Shown: one piece after another, positions 33,801-41,954 of the stretch
Layout: the number at the start of each line of letters is the position of its first letter
Position numbering within the stretch: position 1 is the stretch's first letter
Assembly (NCBI RefSeq): GCF_044762855.1
Contig: NZ_JBIWFB010000001.1
Location: 930,001 to 994,000, forward strand
Length of the DNA: 64,000 nucleotides
DNA from: Psychrobacillus sp044762855
GTDB lineage: Bacteria; Bacillota; Bacilli; Bacillales_A; Planococcaceae
Direction of reading: 5' to 3'
Made by a program: the position numbers and the translations under genes
Notes under the pieces: model-generated
Told to the model about the DNA's origin: nothing
Seen by the model: the letters and a program-made list of their open reading frames with translations, nothing else
Database searches by the model: none

Positions 33801-34272
33801 AAAGAATTTTGGAGACGTGTCTGTTTTAGATACACCTACATTCTTATATGGTTTAAGACTTGGAGAAGAGATCGAAGTAGAGATCGAAGTTGGGAAAACT
33901 TTAATCATTAAATTAGTTTCGATTGGTGAACCAACCCAAGACGGTAACCGCGTCATCTATTTCGAATTAAACGGTCAACCACGTGAAATAATTATTCAAG
34001 ACATGAATATTGAAGTAAGTCACTTAGCAAAACAAAAAGCAGATTTAACAAACGAAAGCCATATCGGCGCAACGATGCCAGGAACTGTATTAAAAGTTGC
34101 AATAGATACTGGCAGCAAAGTAAAAAGAGGTCAGCATTTGCTTATAACTGAAGCGATGAAAATGGAAACAACCGTACAAGCACCATATAATGGTGTCATT
34201 AAAGAGATTCACGTAGTAGCTGGTGAAGCTATTGCAACTGGAGATTTGTTAATCGTAATGGATAAAGAATAG
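30832..34272 (+). CDS. pycA: Pyruvate carboxylase
   Basis: 1146 residues, the single-chain form. In order: biotin carboxylase domain (about 1-450, with KASLGGGGRGMR ATP loop and EVNPRIQVEHT); carboxyltransferase HMGL-like domain from about 530 (TDTTFRDAHQSLLATR, metal His in LHLHSHDTSGNG); allosteric/tetramerisation region; and C-terminal biotinyl domain with EAMKMET, the Lys near 1110. It makes oxaloacetate from pyruvate and bicarbonate. Complete, no frameshift. Confidence 0.97.
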   Translation: MENIKKIVVANRGEIAIRIFRACTELNLRTVAIYSREDSGAFHRFKSDESYLVGEGKKPIDAYLDIEDIIRIAKESKADAIHPGYGFLSENLEFAKRCEEEGIIFIGPTSKHLDMFGDKVKAREQAVKAGIPVIPGSDGPVQSLEEVREFGEAHGYPLMIKASLGGGGRGMRVVQTKDDLESAYERAKSEAKAAFGSDEVYVERFIFEPKHIEVQILGDKHGNLIHLYERDCSIQRRHQKVVEIAPSNSLSPELRNKICQAAVQLMQNVSYINAGTVEFLVTEDEFFFIEVNPRIQVEHTITEMITGVDIVHAQIKIADGLALNSEDMGIPSQENIPLFGFAIQSRVTTEDPLNNFMPDTGKLMVYRSGGGFGVRLDAGNGFQGAVITPYYDSLLVKVSTWGMSFKEAAAKMDRNLQEFRIRGIKTNIPFLEKVVKHPSFISGQFNTSFIDSTPELFLFPNRKDRGTKLLNYIGNVTVNGFPGVEQKSKPVFGMPRKPNVDISLAPPAGTKQILETQGVEGVIKWVKEQQGVLLTDTTFRDAHQSLLATRVRSHDMFGIAKESAQGLHNLFSFEMWGGATFDVAYRFLKESPWDRLLKMREMIPNVLFQMLFRGANAVGYKNYPDNVIREFIQKSAEAGIDVFRIFDSLNWIKGMEVAIDATRQSGKIAEAAICYTGDILDDSRAKYTVQYYKDMAKELEAAGAHILAIKDMAGLLKPEAAYRLISELKSTVDLPIHLHSHDTSGNGIYMYAKAIDAGVDIVDTALGAMAGLTSQPSASSLSYAMAGSGREVIGDIDAFEKVSYYWEDVRKYYQDFESGMMSPHTEIYVHEMPGGQYSNLQQQAKGVGLGERWEEVKEMYSRVNLLFGDVVKVTPSSKVVGDMALFMVQNNLDEVSVITRGKTIDFPDSVIEFFEGYIGQPFGGFPEELQKVVLKDRQAITVRPGELLEPVDFKAVKELLFNQLGRPVTSQEILAYTLYPKVFEEYSATEKNFGDVSVLDTPTFLYGLRLGEEIEVEIEVGKTLIIKLVSIGEPTQDGNRVIYFELNGQPREIIIQDMNIEVSHLAKQKADLTNESHIGATMPGTVLKVAIDTGSKVKRGQHLLITEAMKMETTVQAPYNGVIKEIHVVAGEAIATGDLLIVMDKE

Positions 34273-34315
34273 AAAAAAGGCTGTTGGACATACATTGTCC
34301 AACAGCCTTTTTCTT
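34273..34315 (+). terminator. Terminator of pycA
   Basis: AAAAGGCTGTTGGACA / TGTCCAACAGCCTTTTT stem. Confidence 0.92.
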
Positions 34316-34344
34316 ATAATTAGAAGATTTGTAGTAGATGCTTT

Positions 34345-34745
34345 TAGAGAATAGTGCGGCTTACTGACCTGATTTTCGTTGCAGATCGGACGCTTTCCGC
34401 GAAAATCAATAGAAATTGCTTGCTTTTTCAAAGGCGACTCGCTCAAAACAATATTTTTTTCTAATTTTTCCATTGAGTGTATCCAGTAAATGGATAGGGG
34501 CAACCAACTAGGCAGCGAAAGCAACTAGTTATACACTCAAGGCAACTAAAATCAGCGCAAGGGCAACTAAATTGTAGATGAAAGCAACTAATTCTTATAA
34601 CAACAAGTTTACTTGAAGTGAGACGACGAAGAATCTGACTCATTTTTTATTGGTCAATCTTCACCAAATGAATAGCTCGGAAATATTTGTTATAGCGCGC
34701 AGGCTCGTGGCTACCTTACGACCCAGCATCCCGAAGCATAGACAA
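34345..34745 (+). repeat. Degenerate copy of the composite repeat family (pycA-ctaA gap)
   Basis: A shortened palindrome (34371-34407, GATTTTCGTTGCAG ... CGCGAAAATC with the middle missing) is followed by ATCCAGTAAATGG, a 21-bp array (34500-34610, five units beginning GCAACCAACTAGG) and the AACAAGTTTACTTG-GTGAGAC tail. The rest of the 560-bp pycA-ctaA gap holds no gene that could be supported. A hairpin around AGGACACTGCTTG/AAGAAGTGTCCT (34748-34786) probably terminates ctaA. Confidence 0.7.
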
Positions 34746-34747
34746 AA

Positions 34748-34786
34748 AGGACACTGCTTGTTCAATTCGAAACAAGAAGTGTCCTA
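34748..34786 (-). terminator. Hairpin downstream of ctaA
   Basis: AGGACACTGCTTG and CAAGAAGTGTCCT form an imperfect stem 50 bp after the ctaA stop; a modest T/A-rich tail lies on the minus strand. Confidence 0.5.
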
Positions 34787-34835
34787 TTATTTGTTTATTC
34801 TATTGTTTATTAGGGAACAGGAAAAAAAGATATAC

Positions 34836-35747
34836 TTAATTTTTCGCTCTACTTCTAGATAACAATAGAATCATATAACATAGTAATCCAAAAAGTAATG
34901 ATATAAACAATGAATGCAATAATGCTATATACAAATTTAACCTCGTTAATATAACAAACATTCCAGATACTAATTGGCATGTTACTAGTATAAGTGCAAT
35001 AATCCAACTCCAGTATATTGCGCGTTGATCTTTATAATTCTTTATAACATGAATTGCAGTAATGAGAATCCAAATAAAAATCAATCCAGCTGCAACCCGA
35101 TGTCCCATTTGTACCCACTCGTACAAGTTTGTCGGCAGTGTAAATTCATCATTTCGACATAATGGCCAATCTCGGCAAACTAAGCTAGACTCTGTATGTC
35201 GTACAAGTGCACCTGTATAAATGACAACATAAGAATAAAGTGTAATACCAATTGTATGAAATCTCAGTGTTTTACCTATTCTTATTTTATCCGTGTCGAA
35301 TTTACGGTCGACTTCAAATACAAGTAAAGTTAATAACAAAACAGCAGCAAATGAAATAAGAGAAATACCGAAGTGAAGTGCGAGGATAAAATCTCCTTGT
35401 CCCCATTTCACTTGTGCAGCTCCAATGAGAGCTTGTAATACTAAGAAAAAGACTGCCATGAAAGATAAGAATTTTGTTTCACGCACATGTCCTAAGGAAC
35501 GCCAAGCCCAAACAGCTAAAGCAACGATGAAGATGCCGACAGCTCCTGTCACAAGACGATGTGAAAATTCAATTAATACTTCTGGTGTAATTACATCTGG
35601 AATAAGTTGTCCATTACAACCAGGCCAATGTCGTCCGCAACCCATGCCGCTATCAGTTTTGGTAACTAGTGCTCCACCCAAAAGGATGAGCAACATACCA
35701 ACTGTAGAAGCGATAGCAAGGGCTTTTAAATATTTATTAATGTGCAA
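34836..35747 (-). CDS. ctaA: Heme A synthase CtaA
   Basis: 303 residues, eight membrane segments. It converts heme O to heme A for the cytochrome oxidase encoded alongside. Conserved features are the heme-ligand histidine regions EFSHRLVTG (about 60), LALHFGISLISF, VRHTESSLVCRDWPLC (with the Cys pair) and MGHRVAAGL. The TTG at 35747 is preferred because GGGTGG precedes it; a GTG 12 bp upstream has no ribosome-binding site. Divergent from ctaB, as in B. subtilis. Confidence 0.92.
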   Translation of the reverse strand: MHINKYLKALAIASTVGMLLILLGGALVTKTDSGMGCGRHWPGCNGQLIPDVITPEVLIEFSHRLVTGAVGIFIVALAVWAWRSLGHVRETKFLSFMAVFFLVLQALIGAAQVKWGQGDFILALHFGISLISFAAVLLLTLLVFEVDRKFDTDKIRIGKTLRFHTIGITLYSYVVIYTGALVRHTESSLVCRDWPLCRNDEFTLPTNLYEWVQMGHRVAAGLIFIWILITAIHVIKNYKDQRAIYWSWIIALILVTCQLVSGMFVILTRLNLYIALLHSLFISLLFGLLCYMILLLSRSRAKN

Positions 35748-35803
35748 TGCGCCACCCACTTTATGTATCTTGTTCGTCTATAAAAGACGGTATCTGCTAC
35801 TAG

Positions 35804-35832
35804 ATAATATCGAAACATGAGAAAAATTACAA
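35804..35832 (-). promoter_or_regulatory. Candidate sigma-A promoter of ctaA
   Basis: On the minus strand TTGTAA (4/6) and TATTAT (5/6) are separated by exactly 17 bp, about 60 bp before the ctaA start. Confidence 0.55.
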
Positions 35833-36071
35833 TGTATATACTTTGAACACCATAGAACGATAAAGGCATTTCACAAATTGTTCATAAATTCGTGCTCGAA
35901 CCTTCACAAATAACGACAAAAAATGATTTACTATGGATATGTTCTATCGAAATTTACATTTTTATAGAACTTATTATGCGAAAATCTTTATTCACTATAG
36001 AAATTGGAAAGGATTTTCGATATAGTAAAAGGTAGCGGAATATGCTTACAATTTTGAAAGGAGGGCGCAGC
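35833..36071. other. Divergent ctaA-ctaB intergenic region
   Basis: AT-rich, about 240 bp, no ORF that could be supported. It should contain the ctaB promoter, but no hexamer pair with good spacing was found on the plus strand; CGATATAGT near 36020 is the nearest -10-like sequence. Dyads such as TTTCGATAT and ATTTTCG recur and could be regulatory, but no known operator was recognised. Confidence 0.35.
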
Positions 36072-36995
36072 ATGTCAAATGGTCATTCATTAACCGCTAC
36101 TACCGAAGCTGAAAAGGAACCAGTATCCAGTTCTTTTTTGAAAGATTTTCTGTCGCTTATTAAAATTGGAATAGTCAATTCCAACTTAGTAACGACGTTT
36201 ACTGGAATGTGGCTAGCTTTTCAAATTACTAATGTCAATTTTCTGCATAATTTAGATTTGTTATTTTATACGCTTTTTGGCGCAGCACTTATAATTGCAG
36301 GATCTGCGGCAATGAATAACTATATCGATCGTGATATTGACCCAGTCATGAAAAGCAAGAAAGGTAGACCTACCGTTACTGGAAGATTTACACCATCGGC
36401 CGTGCTGATAACTTCCTTTTCATTTTTAATTGTAGGTGAAATCTTGTTATTTATGGCTTCAACTTCTGCGGGAGTTTGGGGGCTGGCGGGGATTATTAGT
36501 TACGTTGTTTTATACTCAATGTGGTCAAAAAGAAAACATGTTAGTAATACGGTAGTAGGTAGTATTTCCGGTGCTATTCCTCCATTAATTGGATGGGCAG
36601 CAGTAGAACCAGGTCTCAGTTTTGGTGCGCTTGCATTGTTCTTAATAATGTTTGCTTGGCAACCACCGCATTTCTATGCGCTTGCAATGAAGCGAACGGA
36701 AGAATATCGTGCAGCTAACATTCCAATGTTACCTGTTGTAAAGGGTTTCAAACGTACTAAAGTTTCTATGCTGTTATGGATTTTACTTTTGTTCCCGTTA
36801 CCATTCTTATTATTGGATTTAGGAATTATTTTTATTGTGTTAGCGACAGTACTTAATATTGGCTGGTTATTGCTATCTATTAAAGGCTTTCGTGCAGAAG
36901 ATGATATTAAATGGTCTACTCGTATGTTTGTCTATTCGTTAAACTATATGACGATTCTATTTGTATCCATGATTATCTTTTCTATTTTCATTTAA
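36072..36995 (+). CDS. ctaB: Protoheme IX farnesyltransferase CtaB (heme O synthase)
   Basis: 307 residues, UbiA-type prenyltransferase with seven to nine membrane segments. Asp-rich motif NNYIDRDIDPVMKSKKGRPT (about 91-110) and a second region GAIPPLIGWAAV with WQPPHFYALAMKR. It makes heme O from protoheme for CtaA. The ATG at 36072 follows AAAGGAGGG; an in-frame ATG ten codons upstream has no site. Starts the ctaBCDEF operon. Confidence 0.94.
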   Translation: MSNGHSLTATTEAEKEPVSSSFLKDFLSLIKIGIVNSNLVTTFTGMWLAFQITNVNFLHNLDLLFYTLFGAALIIAGSAAMNNYIDRDIDPVMKSKKGRPTVTGRFTPSAVLITSFSFLIVGEILLFMASTSAGVWGLAGIISYVVLYSMWSKRKHVSNTVVGSISGAIPPLIGWAAVEPGLSFGALALFLIMFAWQPPHFYALAMKRTEEYRAANIPMLPVVKGFKRTKVSMLLWILLLFPLPFLLLDLGIIFIVLATVLNIGWLLLSIKGFRAEDDIKWSTRMFVYSLNYMTILFVSMIIFSIFI

Positions 36996-37096
36996 CTATT
37001 GGGATTCTTTCTTTTAGTCAACAAGAATTCATATAAAACAGTACGACCGTCCAAATGCACATGAATACAACTATGAAAGAGGGGTTTGATTTAGCT

Positions 37097-38179
37097 ATGA
37101 TGAAAGGGCTTAAAAAATGGCGACTTTTTTCACTGTTAGCAGCTCTTACGATTTTCCTATCGGGTTGTGGCGAGGAATATTTATCAACGCTTACACCTGC
37201 TGGACAAGTCGGAAGAGATCAATTTAATTTACTACTTCTATCTACTGGTATTATGACATTAGTTGTTATCGTAGTAGTAATTATTTATGTACTTGCAATA
37301 GTGAAATTCCGACGCAAAAAAGTTGGAGAAAATGTGATTCCAAAACAAGTAGAAGGAAGTCACACACTTGAAGTTATTTGGACAGTTATTCCAATTCTTC
37401 TATTAATCGTGCTTGCTATTCCAACTGTAATTTATACTTACAAACACGCGGATGTATCAGCGATGGACCACGTGGACGCAGACGGAAACAAAACAGCTGT
37501 TACAGTCAATGTAACTGCAAAATTATATTGGTGGGAGTTTGAATATCCTGATCTAGGTGTAGTTACAGCTCAAGAACTTGTAGTTCCTACAGGGGAAAAA
37601 GTATACTTTAACTTAAAAGCAGCGGATGTTAAACACTCATTTTGGATCCCAGCAGCTGGTGGTAAATTAGATACAAACGTAGAAAACGTCAACCAATTCT
37701 ATTTAGAATTTGATAAAGAATCTGCGGGATTAAAAGACGGCGTATTTTATGGTAAATGTGCGGAACTTTGTGGGCCATCACATGCTTTAATGGATTTCAA
37801 AGTAAAAACATTGAGTCGTACCGACTTTAATGCTTGGGTAGAGTCAGCTAAAACAACAGAAGCTGTTGCAGAAGGTGAACTTGCTACTCAAGGTGAAGAA
37901 ATATTTAATACAAGCTGTATCGCATGTCATGCAACTTCGGCTGCTGGTTCTGCCGGTGGTGTTGGTCCTAACTTAGCGGCATTTGGAGACCGTAATCGTG
38001 TTGCAGGGTTCATGGAACATACAGAAGAGAATCTAAAAAACTGGATTAATGATCCACAAAGCTATAAACCGGGTAACTTAATGCCTCAACCTGAACAACT
38101 GAACGATGGTAAAAAATTTAGTGAAGAGCAATTAGATGCTCTTGCAGAATATTTAATGGGACTATCTATTGAAAAATAA
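37097..38179 (+). CDS. ctaC: Cytochrome c oxidase subunit II with fused cytochrome c domain (caa3 type)
   Basis: About 360 residues. A lipoprotein signal (LFSLLAALTIFLSGCG) is followed by two membrane helices, then the cupredoxin CuA domain with HSFWIPAAGGK and CAELCGPSHALMDF (ligands Cys, Cys, His, Met), and a C-terminal cytochrome c domain with the heme motif CIACH and distal Met in NLMPQPEQL. This marks a caa3 oxidase. Start uncertain: AGAGGGG lies 12 nt before ATG 37097; upstream ATGs at 37055/37061 lack a site. Confidence 0.92.
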   Translation: MMKGLKKWRLFSLLAALTIFLSGCGEEYLSTLTPAGQVGRDQFNLLLLSTGIMTLVVIVVVIIYVLAIVKFRRKKVGENVIPKQVEGSHTLEVIWTVIPILLLIVLAIPTVIYTYKHADVSAMDHVDADGNKTAVTVNVTAKLYWWEFEYPDLGVVTAQELVVPTGEKVYFNLKAADVKHSFWIPAAGGKLDTNVENVNQFYLEFDKESAGLKDGVFYGKCAELCGPSHALMDFKVKTLSRTDFNAWVESAKTTEAVAEGELATQGEEIFNTSCIACHATSAAGSAGGVGPNLAAFGDRNRVAGFMEHTEENLKNWINDPQSYKPGNLMPQPEQLNDGKKFSEEQLDALAEYLMGLSIEK

Positions 38180-38212
38180 TTTCAATAGATAATTATGAGG
38201 GAGGTTAAAGTT

Positions 38213-40075
38213 GTGAGTTCAATCGCACAAAAAAAGGGCTTTGGCGCAACTTTATGGGACTATTTAACAACAGTCGACCATAAAAAGATCGCGGTCATGT
38301 ACCTCATTGCTGGTGGATTATTTTTCGTAATCGGCGGTATTGAGGCAATGCTAATTCGTATTCAATTAGCGCAGCCAGATAACGATTTTGTTAGTGCTGG
38401 TCTGTTTAATGAAATTATTACAATGCACGGAACAACGATGATTTTCCTTGCGGCCATGCCAATATTATTTGGATTTATGAACGCAGTTATGCCACTTCAA
38501 ATTGGTGCACGTGACGTTGCGTTTCCATTTCTAAATTCACTTGGTTTTTGGTTCTTCTTATTTGGTGGTCTATTCCTTAACCTATCTTGGTTTATGGGTG
38601 GCGCACCTGATGCAGGGTGGACTTCTTACGCTTCGTTATCATTAGCTTCACCAGGTCATGGTATTGACTTTTATGCCATTGGTCTTCAGATAGCTGGTGC
38701 TGGTACTTACATAGGTGGTATTAACTTCCTTGTAACGATTATTAATATGCGTGCACCAGGTATGACGTATATGCGTATGCCATTATTCACTTGGACTACA
38801 TTTGTTGCAAGTGCGTTAATATTATTTGCTTTCCCACCACTTACAATCGGATTATTCTTCTTAATCCTTGACCGTATGTTCGGAGCAAACTTCTTTGACC
38901 ATACAATGGGTGGTAATACAATTATTTGGGAGCATTTATTCTGGATTTTCGGACATCCTGAAGTATATATCTTAATATTACCTGCTTTCGGTATTTTCTC
39001 GGAAATTTTCACTATTTTTGCTCGTAAACGTCTATTTGGTTACTCATCTATGGTATTTGCGACTGTATTAATCGGTTTCTTAGGATTCATGGTTTGGGCT
39101 CACCATATGTTTACAGTTGGTTTAGGACCTACAGCAAATGCTATTTTCGCAGTAGCTACAATGGCAATCGCTGTTCCTACCGGTATGAAAATCTTTAACT
39201 GGTTGCTGACGATTTGGGGAGGAAGTATTAAAGTTACGACTCCAATGTTGTACGCTTTAGGATTTATTCCATCCTTCGTAGCAGGTGGGGTAACAGGAGT
39301 TATGCAAGGGGCTGCACCTCTTGACTATCAATTACATGACTCTTACTTTATCGTTGCCCATTTCCACTATGTAATCGTAGGTGGAGTTGTGCTTGCAATT
39401 TTAGCTGCGGTACATCTATATTGGCCATTAATGTTTAACCAAATGCTAAGCGAAAAATTAGGTAAATGGACTTTCTGGTTCTTCTTTATCGGTTTCCATT
39501 TAACATTCTTCGTACAACATTTCTTAGGATTAATGGGGATGCCTCGTCGTGTATTTACGTTTGGAGCGAACCAAGGTTGGGATTTATTCAACTTAATCAG
39601 TTCTGTCGGAGCGTTCTTCATGGCAGCAGGTGTTATTATTCTTGTTATTAACATCATTATTACGGCTGTTAAAAATGTACCAGTTGGAAATGATCCATGG
39701 GAAGATGGCCGTACATTAGAGTGGGCTATTCCACAACCGGTTCCATTTTATAACTTTAGACAAACTCCACTTGTTCGTGGACTTGATCCTTTCTGGATTG
39801 AAAAACAAGAAGGTAATAAAGAAGGTATGACATATGCAGAGCCTCTATCTGATATCCATATGCCAAACAACTCATTTGTTCCTTTCGTAATGACATTTGG
39901 TTTCTTTATTGCTGGTTTTGGAGCACTTTATCATGGTGAAAAAGAGTGGGCTGTTCCGGTATTAGTTCTTGGATTAGCAATCACTGCAGCTTCTATGGCT
40001 GTTCGTTCATTAAAAGATGATCATGGTTACCATATTCACAAAGAAGATTTGATGAATGAAAAAGGGGGTAAATAA
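38213..40075 (+). CDS. ctaD: Cytochrome c oxidase subunit I
   Basis: 620 residues, at least 12 membrane segments. The heme-copper core has the low-spin heme ligand in MHGTTMIF, HPEVYILILPAFG with the CuB His and cross-linked Tyr, HH in WAHHMFTVG, and HDSYFIVAHFHYVI near the heme a3 ligand. Proton-pumping terminal oxidase core. The GTG at 38213 follows GAGGGAGG; an ATG six codons earlier precedes that site. Confidence 0.96.
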   Translation: MSSIAQKKGFGATLWDYLTTVDHKKIAVMYLIAGGLFFVIGGIEAMLIRIQLAQPDNDFVSAGLFNEIITMHGTTMIFLAAMPILFGFMNAVMPLQIGARDVAFPFLNSLGFWFFLFGGLFLNLSWFMGGAPDAGWTSYASLSLASPGHGIDFYAIGLQIAGAGTYIGGINFLVTIINMRAPGMTYMRMPLFTWTTFVASALILFAFPPLTIGLFFLILDRMFGANFFDHTMGGNTIIWEHLFWIFGHPEVYILILPAFGIFSEIFTIFARKRLFGYSSMVFATVLIGFLGFMVWAHHMFTVGLGPTANAIFAVATMAIAVPTGMKIFNWLLTIWGGSIKVTTPMLYALGFIPSFVAGGVTGVMQGAAPLDYQLHDSYFIVAHFHYVIVGGVVLAILAAVHLYWPLMFNQMLSEKLGKWTFWFFFIGFHLTFFVQHFLGLMGMPRRVFTFGANQGWDLFNLISSVGAFFMAAGVIILVINIIITAVKNVPVGNDPWEDGRTLEWAIPQPVPFYNFRQTPLVRGLDPFWIEKQEGNKEGMTYAEPLSDIHMPNNSFVPFVMTFGFFIAGFGALYHGEKEWAVPVLVLGLAITAASMAVRSLKDDHGYHIHKEDLMNEKGGK

Positions 40076-40077
40076 TA

Positions 40078-40704
40078 ATGGACTTAAATAAAAAGTACAC
40101 CCCACAAACTTGGCCGGATCACCCAGAACAAGTAACAATGGAAGGTAAGAACAAGTTTTTAGGTTTCTGGCTGTTTCTAGGTGGAGAAACTGTACTATTT
40201 GCGAGTTTATTTGCTACTTATTTAGCGCTTAAAAATAAAGGACCAAGTGGTATGGAGTTTTCTACTCAGTCATTATTTGAATTACCGCTTGTATTCATTA
40301 TGACAATGGTACTTCTTACTTCTTCTTTAACAAGTGTTTATGCAATGTATCATATGAAAAACCATAATTTTAAAGCTATGCAACTTTGGTTAGGAATCAC
40401 AGTTGTTCTTGGGCTTACGTTCTTAGCTTTAGAGATTTATGAGTTTAATCACTATGTACATTTAGGCTTTAACTATAGTCAAAGTGCGTTTTCATCAGCG
40501 TTCTTTACACTAGTTGGAACACACGGGATACACGTTGTAATCGGTTTAGTATGGATTATCCTATTGATTGTACGTAATGCAAAACGTGGATTTAACTTGT
40601 ATAATGCACCAAAATACTATACTGCTTCACTTTACTGGCACTTCATCGACGTTGTGTGGGTATTCATCTTTACAGTAGTATACTTGATGGGAGTTGTTGG
40701 CTAA
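40078..40704 (+). CDS. ctaE: Cytochrome c oxidase subunit III
   Basis: 208 residues, five membrane segments, matching the short Bacillus form. Conserved GFWLFLGGETVLFASLFATY (about 28-47) and TLVGTHGIHVVIGL plus SLYWHFIDVVWVFIF. Follows ctaD by 2 bp after AAAGGGGG. Confidence 0.94.
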   Translation: MDLNKKYTPQTWPDHPEQVTMEGKNKFLGFWLFLGGETVLFASLFATYLALKNKGPSGMEFSTQSLFELPLVFIMTMVLLTSSLTSVYAMYHMKNHNFKAMQLWLGITVVLGLTFLALEIYEFNHYVHLGFNYSQSAFSSAFFTLVGTHGIHVVIGLVWIILLIVRNAKRGFNLYNAPKYYTASLYWHFIDVVWVFIFTVVYLMGVVG

Positions 40705-40705
40705 T

Positions 40706-41041
40706 ATGTCTCACGATGCTCAAGTTTATGTTAAATCAGAAACTGAATTTAATTATATTAAGCAACAGAGAAGAAAAGATATGCGTGGCCAAATAACAAC
40801 ATTTGCAATTATGATTTTCTTTACACTAATTGCATTTACTGCTGTTGCGGCTGACTTCTCTAAGTACTTAATAGCACCTGTAATTTTGTTACTTGCTGTA
40901 GTTCAAGTAATATTACAACTTTTTTACTTCATGCATATGAGTGAAAAAAATCATAATGTTCCGATGTATTTCTTGTTTGTTGGGGCATTCTTCGCGTTTA
41001 TCTTCATCCTTACGTTCTTAACGATCATTTGGTGGGGATAA
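40706..41041 (+). CDS. ctaF: Cytochrome c oxidase subunit IVB
   Basis: 111 residues, three membrane segments, the small caa3 subunit IV (COX4 prokaryotic type); conserved LFYFMHMSEKNHNVP near residues 75-89. ATG at 40706 is 1 bp after the ctaE stop. A terminator follows, ending the ctaB-F operon; ctaG lies 900 bp further on beyond a repeat element. Confidence 0.9.
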   Translation: MSHDAQVYVKSETEFNYIKQQRRKDMRGQITTFAIMIFFTLIAFTAVAADFSKYLIAPVILLLAVVQVILQLFYFMHMSEKNHNVPMYFLFVGAFFAFIFILTFLTIIWWG

Positions 41042-41049
41042 TCTAAACA

Positions 41050-41092
41050 CAAAAGTCGAGACTAAGAAAATTCTTAGTCTCGGCTTTTTTTG
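41050..41092 (+). terminator. Terminator of the ctaBCDEF operon
   Basis: GTCGAGACTAAGAA / TTCTTAGTCTCGGC stem followed by TTTTTTT. Confidence 0.93.
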
Positions 41093-41163
41093 TTGGGAAG
41101 TTCCCAAGTTAGTGGTACGCGTAAGTGTAAAATTTCTTCAAACATTGAAGGTATGGCACTTTT

Positions 41164-41834
41164 TAGGGATAATGCGTCGTAAAGAGTTGAATGAAGTGTC
41201 CGCAGGGATTTTCGCAGCAGGGCGGACGCTTTCCGTGGGGTGAGTGATGAGCCTTCACCGCCACGCCTACGCGCGTACGTTGTGAAGTCTCATCTTACTC
41301 AGGCAGAGGAACAAAAGGCTAAGAACGCCACATCGTGTGGCAACGCCTTTGTGACCAACCTCCTGTTGGCCTCCTTCAGAGTCGCCGCCCTGCTGCGAAA
41401 ATCCAATGATAAAACACTGACTTTTCAGTGTCCGTAATTAACAATAAATGGTGAACGAGATAATATACACTGCGAACCAGACAGAAACTCGTCCAACTAG
41501 TCGAGCTGATGCCTGCCAGGCGAGTTCGATGGGCTTATAGGCATATTATTCCTATAATCTGCCTAAATCATGGTCGTCTCACTCCAAGTAAACTTTTTAT
41601 TGTAAGAAATTCGTTGCTCTCATAAGCAATTTGGTTGCTTTCATGCTGATTTTAGTTGCTTTCAGTGTAGAATTAGTTGCTTTCAACAGCTTTTTGATTG
41701 CCCTTAGCTATATTTTGGAACTTTCCATGACAGTGTGAGACCCTGCAAGAGCGTTAGCGACGTAGCGGATCGTCACTCGCCCGCGAAAATCACAGCGGCC
41801 ACCTAATAGAACTCTCTACGACGTATTATCCCTA
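41164..41834 (-). mobile_element. MITE-like composite repeat element, copy 3 (reverse)
   Basis: The clearest copy. Left end TAGGGATAATGCGTCGTA and, on the complement of the right end, TAGGGATAATACGTCGTAG; the similarity continues for about 40 bp (AGAGTT..AT.AGGTG.CCGC), giving terminal inverted repeats. Inside: palindrome 41207-41403, AT-rich inverted repeat, 21-bp array 41601-41701 on the minus strand, and the CGCTAACGCTCTTG module. The palindrome is interrupted at about 41301-41375. It fills the ctaF-ctaG gap. Confidence 0.8.
41301..41375. repeat. Extra segment inserted in the palindrome of element copy 3
   Basis: About 75 bp reading AAAAGGCTAAGAACGCCAC, then GTGTGGCAACGCCTTTG and ACCTCCTGTTGGCC. 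It has its own internal complementarity (CGCCACA / TGTGGC; AAAGGC / GCCTTT) and is absent from the palindromes of the other copies. Confidence 0.6.
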
Positions 41835-41889
41835 CATTGCGTAAAACACCTTAGAGAAAGCTAGTCTTTCATTTGTCATAGTTCGTTCA

Positions 41890-41918
41890 TTGAAGTTATT
41901 GACATTCGGCTATATAAT
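41890..41918 (+). promoter_or_regulatory. Candidate sigma-A promoter of ctaG
   Basis: TTGAAG (4/6) at 41890 and TATAAT (6/6) at 41913 with a 17-bp spacer, 36 bp before the ctaG start. This allows ctaG expression independent of the cta operon. Confidence 0.65.
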
Positions 41919-41954
41919 GGGATTAGTAGTAAAAGTAAAGGAGTGAGGTTACAT

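Noticed and set aside
41240..41437. 65-codon ORF between ctaF and ctaG
   Set aside because: It covers the palindrome and its insert; GC-rich hairpins stay open by composition.
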